Source: JBJXHC01 sp964538485 (GTDB taxonomy: Bacteria > Bacteroidota > Ignavibacteria > UBA10030 > UBA6906). Taken from it: a stretch of 40,671 nucleotides of DNA. Of this stretch, positions 26,225-34,242 are shown one piece after another. The stretch lies in assembly GCA_964538485.1 (NCBI GenBank), contig CAZIHJ010000016.1, positions 1-40,671 on the forward strand, in the 5' to 3' direction. The notes under the pieces were generated by a model that searched no databases, was not told the DNA's origin, and saw only the letters and a program-made list of their open reading frames with translations. Positions within the stretch are counted from its first letter, which is position 1. Every line of letters starts with the position of its first letter. The position numbers were made by a program, and so were the translations under genes.

Positions 26225-27364
26225 TTACGCTGATGTCACATTTGCACGAACGGGTTGATCCAACCCCATTCGTGTTTCTTCTATGATATAGTCAACGACG
26301 GCTTTGTAATCGCCGCCGCTTTTCTCAAACACACGCAACTGCCGCTCAGCGCCGGGGCCCATCTCCATCATTTGACGGATGTAGTTTACTTCCTGTCTGC
26401 TCTCCAGCTCGTCCAGGACATCGTCCACAAACAGCAGTAACTCGTTGATCAGGTCCTTCGCAGGGAGCTCGGTCTGCCGACCGAAGTCGATGAGCTTGCC
26501 TTCAAGTCCATAGCGACTTGCGCGCCACTTGTTCTCCATAATGAGAGCGCGGCGGTACAGCCGGAAGCCCGTATTCACCGAATGAAGCTTCCAGAGTTTT
26601 ACCACAACCGCTTGCATCAGAGCAGCGAGGGCAATGGTCTCATCAGCGCGCATGGGGATATCGCAGATGCGGAACTCTAATGTCCCGAAGAACGGATGCG
26701 GCCGCAAATCCCACCAGATTTTCTTTGCGTTGTCAATGCAGTTGGTCTTGATAAGAAGATTGACAAAGTTCTCATATTCAGAATAACTCTGGAAATAGTC
26801 CGGGATATTTGTACGGGGAAATTTATCGAATACTTTGCAACGGTAGGACTTTAATCCGGTATTGCGTCCCATCCAGAACGGGGAATTCACAGAGAGGGCA
26901 AGGATGTGCGGGAGGAAATAGCGCGCCGCGTTCATCACATGGATCATCGTCTCCCTGTCTTCAATAGCGACGTGGACATGGAGACCGAAGATCAGGTTCG
27001 CGCGTGCCACTTGTTGCATATCTTCAACGATGGTGTGGTACCGGTCGTCCGGGAAAATATCCTGCTTGTGCCAGTCGGCAAACGGGTGCGTACCGGCTGC
27101 CGCGAGTCGCAAGCCATTCTCGTGCGCGAGCTGCACCATGTGGCGTCGCAACTCGAATACTTCCTCACGCGCCTCTTTGATGTTCTTGCAAATACCCGTT
27201 CCCACTTCCACCACAGACTGATGCATCTCCGGCTTGACCCGTTCCTTGAGGTGCATTTTCCCCTTGGAGATAATCTCCGCATGGATGTGTGAACGGAGAT
27301 CCCGCGTAACCGGATCGACGGTCTGGAATTCCTCTTCTATGCCGAGTGTGAATGATGGTCGCAT
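26225..27364 (-). CDS. Carboxylate-amine ligase, GCS2/YbdK family
   Basis: 379 residues. Family start MRPSFTLGIEEEFQTVDP (G-x-E-E-E-x-x-x-V-D-P), then VVEVGTGICKNIKEA, AAAGTHPFADWHKQD and ANLIFGLHVHVAIEDRE (G-x-H-V-H-V). Also seen are ALSVNSPFWMGRNTGLKSYR, the WWDLRPHPFFGTLEFRICD motif and NKWRASRYGL. These are the nucleotide and metal binding elements of the glutamate-cysteine ligase family 2 fold. The enzyme joins a carboxylate (often glutamate) to an amine with ATP hydrolysis; YbdK itself has only weak glutamate-cysteine ligase activity, so the true substrates are open. It lies 9 bases after an ATP-grasp gene and 7 before an M29 peptidase gene, making a tight three-gene operon. Confidence 0.94.
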   Translation of the reverse strand: MRPSFTLGIEEEFQTVDPVTRDLRSHIHAEIISKGKMHLKERVKPEMHQSVVEVGTGICKNIKEAREEVFELRRHMVQLAHENGLRLAAAGTHPFADWHKQDIFPDDRYHTIVEDMQQVARANLIFGLHVHVAIEDRETMIHVMNAARYFLPHILALSVNSPFWMGRNTGLKSYRCKVFDKFPRTNIPDYFQSYSEYENFVNLLIKTNCIDNAKKIWWDLRPHPFFGTLEFRICDIPMRADETIALAALMQAVVVKLWKLHSVNTGFRLYRRALIMENKWRASRYGLEGKLIDFGRQTELPAKDLINELLLFVDDVLDELESRQEVNYIRQMMEMGPGAERQLRVFEKSGGDYKAVVDYIIEETRMGLDQPVRANVTSA

Positions 27365-27373
27365 CTGTGCTAC

Positions 27374-28390
27374 CTACTTTCTAGAAGTCTTCGCACCACG
27401 TTTGGTTGCTTTTGCATCGGCAAGCTCCCCCACGCCGTTACCGCCGCGCTTTTCCGTGGTGTCACCGTTCAGGAACCGATCCCATCTGTAGCTTGCCGTT
27501 GCGCGCTCGTTGCTCAATGCCTTCTGTATGGCAAACTCCGCCACTGCATTGACAATCCATGCAAAGTTCTCCGCACCCACCGAATAGAAATCTGCATCTG
27601 GGGCCGGATTGAGGAAGTCGATGGCATACGGAATACCATCACGCACGGCAAACTCCACAGTGTTCAAATCGTAGCCGAGCGCACGGCAAATCTTTAAGCA
27701 ATCACCGATCACGCGTTGTTCAAGAGCAGCGGGGATCGGGGGAGCGTCTTTCACGTAACGACTTTCATGCGGTTGTTTCGGATCGTACCGCATGATGTGG
27801 ACCTTCTCCTGACCGATCACATAGCAACGGAAATAATCCTCGAACTCGATTCCCTCCTGCAACGTCATCACCAGATCGCCTGTCTGATGATAGAAATGGA
27901 AGAAGTCTCCTTCGTTATGAATCTTATAGACGTTCTTCCACCCGCCGCCGCTATGCGGCTTTAGAAACGCGGGGAAGCCGATATATTCAAACATGGCCTT
28001 CCAGTTCAGCGGGAAGTGCAGGTTACGCATCGACTGCGAAGTGGTATTGGGCGGATGCACATGTGAGGGAACAAGCACCGTCTTCGGAATTGCCACGCCA
28101 ATCTTTGACGCCATGGCATAGTTGAAAAACTTGTCATCGGCGCTCCACCAGAACGGGTTATTAATGACAATGGTGCCGCCGAGGATCGCATTTTTGAGGT
28201 ACGCTCTATAATAAGGGATATCATGTGAGATGCGATCAATAATCACATCGTAATTCGTCGGCTCCGCCATTGTGGTTATGCCGAGATCGACAAACTCAGC
28301 AATCACACCTGCGTTCATTTCATTAATCTTTGCGACAACCGCTGCGGGGAACGTGTTCTCCATGCCGAACAAAATGCCTACGCGCTTCAT
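27374..28390 (-). CDS. RimK-like ATP-grasp ligase
   Basis: 338 residues, start ATG with AAAGGAG eight bases upstream. The N-terminal pre-ATP-grasp domain reads RVGILFGMENTFPAA and YDVIIDRISHDIPYYRAYLK. The ATP-grasp core is YIGFPAFLKPHSGGGWKNVY (Lys144 for ATP), then LQEGIEFEDYFRCYVIG, and the metal site GIPYAIDFLNPAPD (Asp258, Asn261). The last 30 residues are a Lys/Gly/Thr-rich tail. The protein would form an amide between a carboxylate and an amino group. It is the first gene of the module ATP-grasp, carboxylate-amine ligase, M29 peptidase. The 238 bases upstream have no clear gene; a 38-codon reading with a CYGC motif lies at 28456-28572. Confidence 0.92.
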   Translation of the reverse strand: MKRVGILFGMENTFPAAVVAKINEMNAGVIAEFVDLGITTMAEPTNYDVIIDRISHDIPYYRAYLKNAILGGTIVINNPFWWSADDKFFNYAMASKIGVAIPKTVLVPSHVHPPNTTSQSMRNLHFPLNWKAMFEYIGFPAFLKPHSGGGWKNVYKIHNEGDFFHFYHQTGDLVMTLQEGIEFEDYFRCYVIGQEKVHIMRYDPKQPHESRYVKDAPPIPAALEQRVIGDCLKICRALGYDLNTVEFAVRDGIPYAIDFLNPAPDADFYSVGAENFAWIVNAVAEFAIQKALSNERATASYRWDRFLNGDTTEKRGGNGVGELADAKATKRGAKTSRK

Positions 28391-28628
28391 AACTCACTCT
28401 CCTTTCAGTTCAATGGACAATCAACAGCAAACAACAATCAATTCCTTGTTGGGGACTATCGTGAGTCGCAGCCGTAGCAGAACATCGGCATCTTGGATAT
28501 CGCGTTGAAGTGCAGACGGCGGTGGCATTCACGATTCATAACGAGGGAAAAGTTTGGAAAGCTCGAAGGCATGATAGGGATTTAGAGGTAGAGAATCAAG
28601 AAAAACACATCCCTGACAATACCGGGCT

Positions 28629-29291
28629 TTAGTCGTGGTACTTCATTTCCCCTGCACGTATTGCAAAGTCAATATGGTCTTCCTTTCGTGGAATGGCGCA
28701 GGAGAACATGTCGCTGTATGCACAGTAAGGATTATATGCTTTATTCAGGTCGATGGTGTACAGATGATCCGGGTCGGGTTGCTCATCGCCAATCTCTACA
28801 TAGCGACCAACATGATACGTTTCCTTGCCTGTGGTGAGGTCGGTAAACCAGACACTCAGGTTGTCCCGGTACAACTCGTAGCGCTTCTTATCGTATGGAG
28901 TAAACTTGTATGCATTGATCTTGATCAGCACCGGATTACCCAGAGTATCCGGAACAACAAACTCGAAATATCCATAGCGGAGCTGCCGGCGTTCTTCTCC
29001 CTTTGTCCCCATAACAACAACAGTTTCCGGATTCGCATACCGGTGAAGTTTGGAGATTCCGCGGAAGCGTGCATTGATGGGGTACCACTTCACGCCATGA
29101 AACTCGATTGTGGTATCTCGAACGAACGGCGACCCCGGAGCATTGGCGAAAAAATCCTCCGCCTCAGCGCGGTGTTCTATGTTCTCCTGCACAATGGCAA
29201 GACTGTCGGCGCTGGTGAGAGATGGAAGTTCCGGAGACTTCGCACAGGAAAAGAGAAGGATAGGCACAAGTATCAACAGGACATTCTTCAT
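28629..29291 (-). CDS. DUF1684 family lipoprotein
   Basis: 220 residues. ATG overlaps the stop of the aminotransferase gene (ATGA) and has AAGGAG eight bases upstream. MKNVLLILVPILLFSC is a lipoprotein signal with lipobox L-F-S-C (Cys16). The rest is the DUF1684 pattern: the SPFVRDTTIEFHGVKWYPI stretch, RLEF-like RRQLRYGYFEFVVPDT, YDKKRYELYRDNLSVWFTDLTTGKETYHVGRYVEI, and the very conserved LNKAYNPYCAYSDMFSCAIPRKED (D-F-N-x-A-Y-N-P-Y-C-x-Y-x-x-x-x-x-C-P-x-P-P-x-E-N in the family). Members are extracytoplasmic with no proven function; the invariant Cys pair suggests a disulfide or metal site. Confidence 0.9.
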   Translation of the reverse strand: MKNVLLILVPILLFSCAKSPELPSLTSADSLAIVQENIEHRAEAEDFFANAPGSPFVRDTTIEFHGVKWYPINARFRGISKLHRYANPETVVVMGTKGEERRQLRYGYFEFVVPDTLGNPVLIKINAYKFTPYDKKRYELYRDNLSVWFTDLTTGKETYHVGRYVEIGDEQPDPDHLYTIDLNKAYNPYCAYSDMFSCAIPRKEDHIDFAIRAGEMKYHD

Positions 29292-30424
29292 TGGAGGAAC
29301 TCCTTCATTGTCTCGATCACTCTCGTTTGCTCGTCATGTGTCAGTAACGGATAGATCGGAAGGCGCAGTAATCTGGCACTCACCGATTCGGTGACCGGAA
29401 AGTCTCCCGCTGAGTAGCCGAGCATATGCTGTCCTACAGGCGACAAATGCAGTGGCAAATAGTGGAATGTGGTGCCGATGTTTTTTCCACGGAAAAAAGC
29501 CAGCGCATTGTTACGCGCCTGTTCGTCCTTCATCAACACATAAAAGATATGATAATTACTCCGCGTGTGAGCCGGGATGACCGGAAGGATCAACTTTCCC
29601 TCTGCTGCAAGAGGGGTGAACGATGTGATGTAGCGGTCATGAATAGCTTTCCGCCGTTCGGTAATACGGTCCAGTTTCTCCAGTTGACTGAACAGCAAGG
29701 CGCCAATGCCATCCTGGGGCAAATAGCTGCTGCCGACATCGACCCAGGTGTATTTATCTACAAGACCCAACATAAACTGTTTCCGGTTGGTCCCTTTCTC
29801 CCGAATAATCTCGGCACGTGAGGCATACTCCGGACTATTGGTAATGAACGCTCCTCCTTCGCCGGTGGAAACATTTTTGGTTTCATGGAAACTGAAGCAC
29901 CCGATGTCGCCGATGGTGCCCAGCGGCTTCCCCTTGTATGTCGCCCCTATTGCCTGCGCCGCATCCTCGACCACGGCGACGTTATGTGAACCGGCAAGCG
30001 CGTTGAGCTCATCCATTTCCGGTGCAACACCGGCATACACAACAGGAATAATTGCGCGGGTGTGTTCCGTGATCTTTCGTCGGACATCATCGGGATCAAT
30101 GGTAAGTGTTGCGGGGAGAATATCGGCGAACACAACACGTGCGCCCTGGCGCAGGATACAATTCGTGGTAGAGACGAAGGTAAAGCTTGGCACGATGACT
30201 TCATCGCCCGGCTTCAATCCAATCACCATCATGGCAAGTTCCAACGCATGTGTGCATGATGTTGTGAGCAATGCGTGGGTCACACCGAGCAATTGCTCAA
30301 GCCGTTTTGAAGCGCGCACTGTGTGCGCGCCGTCGCCCACAAGCTTGCCGGATCTGAAGGAGGCAAGTATGGCCTGTTCATCAGCTTCATCGTAAAATGG
30401 TTTATGGAACGCTATGGGATTCAT
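29288..30424 (-). CDS. dTDP-4-amino-4,6-dideoxygalactose transaminase-like (WecE/RffA) aminotransferase
   Basis: 378 residues, DegT/DnrJ/EryC1 PLP-dependent family. The PLP Schiff-base lysine is Lys183 in the FSFHETKNVSTGEGGA motif, whose wording is specific to the WecE/RffA branch. VVEDAAQAIGATYKGKPLGTIGD supplies the Asp that contacts the PLP ring nitrogen, and PSFTFVSTTNCI the substrate loop. It would transfer an amino group to a TDP-4-keto-6-deoxy sugar. No other nucleotide-sugar gene (rmlA, rmlB) is nearby, so the keto-sugar must be made elsewhere. Starts within the stop of the glycosyltransferase gene (ATGA) and ends overlapping DUF1684, giving a tightly coupled trio for a sugar modification. 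Confidence 0.92.
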   Translation of the reverse strand: MNPIAFHKPFYDEADEQAILASFRSGKLVGDGAHTVRASKRLEQLLGVTHALLTTSCTHALELAMMVIGLKPGDEVIVPSFTFVSTTNCILRQGARVVFADILPATLTIDPDDVRRKITEHTRAIIPVVYAGVAPEMDELNALAGSHNVAVVEDAAQAIGATYKGKPLGTIGDIGCFSFHETKNVSTGEGGAFITNSPEYASRAEIIREKGTNRKQFMLGLVDKYTWVDVGSSYLPQDGIGALLFSQLEKLDRITERRKAIHDRYITSFTPLAAEGKLILPVIPAHTRSNYHIFYVLMKDEQARNNALAFFRGKNIGTTFHYLPLHLSPVGQHMLGYSAGDFPVTESVSARLLRLPIYPLLTHDEQTRVIETMKEFLQ

Positions 30425-31527
30425 ATGCCGACGACTTTATTGTAAATCGATTCCACCTTCTCCGCCATGGCGGAGGCATGGAAGTCGCGCTTAAACAAGG
30501 CAAACGACGCCTTGCCCATGGAAGATTGCAGGGAAGGATTGCTGATGACTTTGAGGAGAGCGTTGGCAAGCGCGTGCGGGTCTTCCGGCTTTGTCAGAAA
30601 ACCCGACACGCCGTCCTCCACCATGAGCCGAATGCCGCCAACATTTGTACACACGATGGGTAATCCGGCTGCAAGGGCGCGGAGGATGGCAATCGGAAAT
30701 GCCTCGGCCGCCAGCTCAAGCGACGAATGACAATACACATCAAAACCGGGGTACAGTAAATTCAGATCATCGCGGAAACCAAGAAACCGGACATGGTCCG
30801 CAATACCGAGCGATGCCGCTTGCGACTGCAAGTCTGCCTGTAACTCACCATCCCCGACAATGGGAAACAACACGTCGGGCTTGTGTTTTATGACTTCCGC
30901 GATCGTTTGCAAAAGAAACCTGTGTCCTTTGAATGGTACAAGCCGGGCAACGTTGCCGATCACCGTGGTTTCGGATCCTACTCCCAATTCCATTCGCGTC
31001 CGTTCTCGAGCGGCCCGCTCGAACTCTTCCGAATCGTTTTCAACACCAATCGGTATAACGGTGATCTTTGATGCAGGAATATGGTCATGATCCACCAGAA
31101 CGGACTTCACGGTTTCCGCATCTGCGATGAAATGGGATGTTCCGGCGCGGTTCCGGATCCAATGCGTGAGATTGTACTGAATCGAATGAGCGCTGTGGAC
31201 ACCCGCGACGTGACGGGTAGAAGTAACGGCCGATGCAATGGCGGCACACGTCCGGTCATAGTTGGCGTTGCTGTGAATAACATCAATGGAAAGATGCCGG
31301 AGCTGGGCGCGCAATTCTCCCGAGACGGAGAAGACGCGGGACATGCCGCGATAGTCGATGGGCACCATGGGGATCCCTTCGCGTTCGCATTTCGCCAGAA
31401 GGAGATGTCCCGGAAGGGCCGACACATACACCTGGTGTCCGCGCCTCCGGAGATACCTGGCAAGAATGAGAACATAGTCCTCTCCGCCGGCAAAGATATC
31501 TGTGGAATTCGAAAGAAGAATATTCAA
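30421..31527 (-). CDS. Family 4-type glycosyltransferase (GT-B)
   Basis: 368 residues. The start is TTG at 31527 (AAGG about 12 bases upstream); no ATG is available because the in-frame stop lies just before. MNILLSNSTDIFAGGEDYVLILARYLRRRGHQVYV is the GT-B N-domain with the glycine-rich donor loop. VIPIGVENDS, VIGNVARLVPFKGHRFLL and GDGELQADLQ are standard GT4 text. The E-x7-E motif region reads EAFPIAILRALAAG: the second acidic residue is replaced by Arg, an uncommon change. It transfers a sugar from a nucleotide donor to a lipid or glycan at the cytoplasmic membrane. It is coupled by ATGA to the aminotransferase gene. Confidence 0.88.
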   Translation of the reverse strand: MNILLSNSTDIFAGGEDYVLILARYLRRRGHQVYVSALPGHLLLAKCEREGIPMVPIDYRGMSRVFSVSGELRAQLRHLSIDVIHSNANYDRTCAAIASAVTSTRHVAGVHSAHSIQYNLTHWIRNRAGTSHFIADAETVKSVLVDHDHIPASKITVIPIGVENDSEEFERAARERTRMELGVGSETTVIGNVARLVPFKGHRFLLQTIAEVIKHKPDVLFPIVGDGELQADLQSQAASLGIADHVRFLGFRDDLNLLYPGFDVYCHSSLELAAEAFPIAILRALAAGLPIVCTNVGGIRLMVEDGVSGFLTKPEDPHALANALLKVISNPSLQSSMGKASFALFKRDFHASAMAEKVESIYNKVVGI

Positions 31528-31597
31528 TATCGACCGTGGCCTTACAATGCGTGCTCAAGATACGGAGCATGAGTGTGACAAGCAACGCGCCCATTGA

Positions 31598-33157
31598 CTA
31601 CGCGATTACAGGCGCGGCATCAGGAGGTTGTGAGGTATACTGGTGATCCACGAGAGGAAACACCCGGACTGCATTGTTGCGCTTCGTCTGCAATACCGCC
31701 GGCAGGACAGGCCCGAATGTAAACGATGCGTCGACACTTCGTCGTGCCTGATCCGAAACAAGGATGTCATCGGTAACTGTTCGCTGAACCTCATTCAACC
31801 GATACGTCTCACCCACAACGTCACCAACAATGGAATACTCCCAGCGTTCGGCGGCACCAATGTGTCCTGCAATCGCGTCGCCATGATGAATGCTCATCGC
31901 AATCAGCATTGGAGGAGTGGATGATTGAGTCAGTTTGCGGTTAAGCTTCACCATTCCTTTTCTGATCGCCAGCGCGGCGAACAGTGCGCGTTCCACGGGC
32001 TGGTCAAGCGTTACCGGCGCTCCAAAAGCGACGAGCACGCGGTCTCCCACAACTTTGTCGATTGTTCCGCCAAAGTGTTGGGCAGCATCTATGACTGTCG
32101 CAAGGTACTGGTTGAGCACACTGATGATATCTGTCGGAGATGCCTGGTCAAATCGTGCCCGGAAATCTCGTATATCCACCAGCAATGTGGCAACTTGCCG
32201 TTTTTCCCCCTGAAGATTCACGCCCTCGCGCAGCACGGCTTCAACTATCGCACGGGGAACGTGCTTACCAAACGTGTCGCGGATAAACGACTGCTCTTTC
32301 AGTCCGCTTATCATTGTTGTCATCCCTCCCGCCAACACGGCAAATTCATCAGCGGTGGTAATACTCACTGGTGGTCCGGACCGATTGCGTCCGATCTGAT
32401 GCATAGCCGAAAGGAGGATATCCACCGACCGTTGCATGCTCTGCCTCATCAACAATGAGAACACAACGGCAATACCGAGGATGCACATCCAGAGCATTGC
32501 GGCGTCTGCAGGACGGAGAGCCAGACCGTGAGAAAGCAACAAGAGCGCTGGTGCAACACCAACCATCGCGACGAGGTACACAATTCGCGTACTGCTTGCC
32601 ACTATCAGGATTCTCTGCTGCCATCCGACCGGCAGAATCCCATGGTAGGACATCATTTCAACATAGTGTTTCTCGATGAGCGGTGGAAGTCGGAAGAATT
32701 CGTACGCGGCGGGGAGCACGGGAACCATCGTGAGCGCCATCAGCATAAATGTCGCCATCTCCCATGGCCCGCTGAACGTCATGCCTGTAAATAGCATACC
32801 AAACGCAATATATGCTAGCGGGAACAACAGTCCGCGCCCGACGCACACCCTGAACGCGGAAAACAACGGAAGGTTGTACAGAAGAACCACGCCTCTGCAC
32901 AAGTCATCGTTCTGCGCATACCGTTCATCGCTGCTCAGACCGTCCAAGGTACGCAATGGCCGGTACACCACTACACGCGCAATCCATTCAGCAATGCCGG
33001 TGACCAGCACCGCAGGGATAAATGGAATGAGAAAACGACTGAGATCGGACTGCGGTGCAAGAATGACATAGTACGCTGGCAATGCCGCCAACAGGTGCAG
33101 CACTATACCGGTCAGCGCTATGCGGGTGTGATCCCTGAAGAGATGTGATGAAGGCAC
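31598..33157 (-). CDS. Membrane adenylate cyclase-like protein (class III) with HAMP-like linker
   Basis: 519 residues, start GTG at 33157 with no clear ribosome binding site. About six transmembrane helices occupy residues 12-240, a HAMP-like linker lies at about 240-285 (TADEFAVLAGGMTTMISGL), and the catalytic domain at 290-500 begins FIRDTFGKHVPRAIVEAVL. Metal Asp328 (TLLVDIRDF) and Asp372 and adenine-binding Lys368 (DKVVGD) are present. HHGDAIAGHIGAAERWEYSIVGD is normal. However, the transition-state Asn of the usual D-x-V-N-L-A-A-R is Gly449 (D446-V-V-G-E-T-Y-R453), while Arg453 is kept, so the enzyme may be slow or inactive. It would make cAMP in response to a membrane or lipid signal. 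It lies 70 bases before the glycosyltransferase gene. Confidence 0.88.
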   Translation of the reverse strand: MPSSHLFRDHTRIALTGIVLHLLAALPAYYVILAPQSDLSRFLIPFIPAVLVTGIAEWIARVVVYRPLRTLDGLSSDERYAQNDDLCRGVVLLYNLPLFSAFRVCVGRGLLFPLAYIAFGMLFTGMTFSGPWEMATFMLMALTMVPVLPAAYEFFRLPPLIEKHYVEMMSYHGILPVGWQQRILIVASSTRIVYLVAMVGVAPALLLLSHGLALRPADAAMLWMCILGIAVVFSLLMRQSMQRSVDILLSAMHQIGRNRSGPPVSITTADEFAVLAGGMTTMISGLKEQSFIRDTFGKHVPRAIVEAVLREGVNLQGEKRQVATLLVDIRDFRARFDQASPTDIISVLNQYLATVIDAAQHFGGTIDKVVGDRVLVAFGAPVTLDQPVERALFAALAIRKGMVKLNRKLTQSSTPPMLIAMSIHHGDAIAGHIGAAERWEYSIVGDVVGETYRLNEVQRTVTDDILVSDQARRSVDASFTFGPVLPAVLQTKRNNAVRVFPLVDHQYTSQPPDAAPVIA

Positions 33158-33226
33158 GAATGACGGGGGTATGATGACACTCTGAGGATCCGCTGTTTGC
33201 GCTCCTCAACTCGTTGCGGTTGAAAG

Positions 33227-34087
33227 TTAACTGTTTCCATACATTTCGTCAACCCCGAACTTGCTTGCAGCCCAGAGCGCGAGGTTCGCCGTAATCGCCA
33301 CGATGGCTCGCTTCTCGTCCTGCTTCCTGACCACGAGATCGTACGTGTCCGCAACAAATTGATAGTTCCGCAATATCTTGATGATCTGGGCAGGCTTGAC
33401 AAAGCCATGCCAGTATGCAATCTGTGTACGCATCATTGATCCGTGCCGCCGGAGAATTTCTCCCATGGGGAACACCTTCGCACTCCGCGGTGTACGCGGT
33501 GTGCAGATGGCCAGCAGGTCGTTGAAATACTGATCCCAATATGTTGCAAACGCACGGTTCTCCGGCCTGCGGAGGTAATGTGCGCTCTTCAATGAAAAAC
33601 GTGCTTTGCTCCGGACACGGAACCGCGGAATCACCAGATGAAGATCGTACAGCTCCAGTTTTGTGGTGGGATCTTCATCATCGGGCTCTGAATAGACCCA
33701 ACGTTTCTTCAACGCGCGCCAGGTGTCAATACAGACAACGGGATTCTCCCGGCTGTCTATATAAATGAACTTGCCCCTCTCAGCACCCACGACGGTGATC
33801 CAATGGTTCCATCCCTCAACACATAAGAGGGCAGGATAGCCGCGCTTGAGGGCCAACAGGAGTTCGCGTCGCGCCCAGAGAGGGTTCTTCCTGCGAATGA
33901 GTTTCATCCGGCAATTATATCGCTTTGCGGCACGGCCAAGCTTGATCTCGTCTGTCCCCGACCACCAATGTGTACCGGCGATACGCGAGACTTCCTTTTC
34001 GTTCACAATTTTGCCGAGCATGATCAGTGCATACTTCAGGGCGAATGGCCCGCACTGCCAGTTGTTCGGTTGAGGATAGAGACCCAT
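33227..34087 (-). CDS. C39-like cysteine peptidase
   Basis: 286 residues, cytoplasmic (no signal peptide). The papain-like C39 triad is visible: Cys12 in QPNNWQCGPFALKYAL (preceded by the oxyanion Gln11), His95 in EGWNHWITVVG and Asp111 in YIDSREN. The C-terminal 150 residues carry no known motif. There is no ABC transporter fusion, so it is not a bacteriocin-exporting C39 enzyme. It sits back-to-back with a D-Ala-D-Ala ligase-like ATP-grasp gene, separated by 155 bases that contain a hairpin terminator directed toward this gene. Paired with a peptide ligase it may process or hydrolyse the ligase product. The start ATG has no ribosome binding site. Confidence 0.82.
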   Translation of the reverse strand: MGLYPQPNNWQCGPFALKYALIMLGKIVNEKEVSRIAGTHWWSGTDEIKLGRAAKRYNCRMKLIRRKNPLWARRELLLALKRGYPALLCVEGWNHWITVVGAERGKFIYIDSRENPVVCIDTWRALKKRWVYSEPDDEDPTTKLELYDLHLVIPRFRVRSKARFSLKSAHYLRRPENRAFATYWDQYFNDLLAICTPRTPRSAKVFPMGEILRRHGSMMRTQIAYWHGFVKPAQIIKILRNYQFVADTYDLVVRKQDEKRAIVAITANLALWAASKFGVDEMYGNS

Positions 34088-34112
34088 TGGGCAAATCAGA
34101 GTTGAGGTTGCA

Positions 34113-34143
34113 GAAAAAAATTGTGAGCCAAGTAGTGGCTCAC
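34113..34143 (-). terminator. Hairpin terminator in the leader of the C39-like gene
   Basis: Minus strand GTGAGCCA, loop CTACT, TGGCTCAC, then AATTTTTTTC: a perfect 8-bp stem with a run of seven T. It ends 25 bases before the ATG at 34087, so it would stop transcripts before they reach this gene unless overridden, or it ends a short antisense or leader RNA. Confidence 0.6.
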
Positions 34144-34152
34144 GGGTGATAA

Positions 34153-34216
34153 GGTACGGAAGATGACAGGGAATTCCAATAGAACTTCCTTGACATTCGC
34201 CTGCGAATTCCGTACC
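34153..34216. repeat. Long-spaced inverted repeat with alternative pairing partner
   Basis: GGTACGGAA (34153-34161) and TTCCGTACC (34208-34216) are exact complements. The inner GGGAATTCC near 34170 and GCGAATTCC near 34204 offer a second, mutually exclusive pairing through GAATTCC/GGAATTC. The loop contains the -35 box of the 34243 gene. Confidence 0.55.
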
Positions 34217-34218
34217 GA
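34190..34218 (+). promoter_or_regulatory. Candidate promoter of the Ddl-like gene
   Basis: TTGACA at 34190-34195, 17 bases, TACCGA (or GATAAC four bases later). The -35 is consensus and the -10 weak. The AGGAGG at 34235-34240 is only two bases from the ATG, an unusually short spacing. Confidence 0.4.
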
Positions 34219-34242
34219 TAACTCATTCATGCATAGGAGGTT

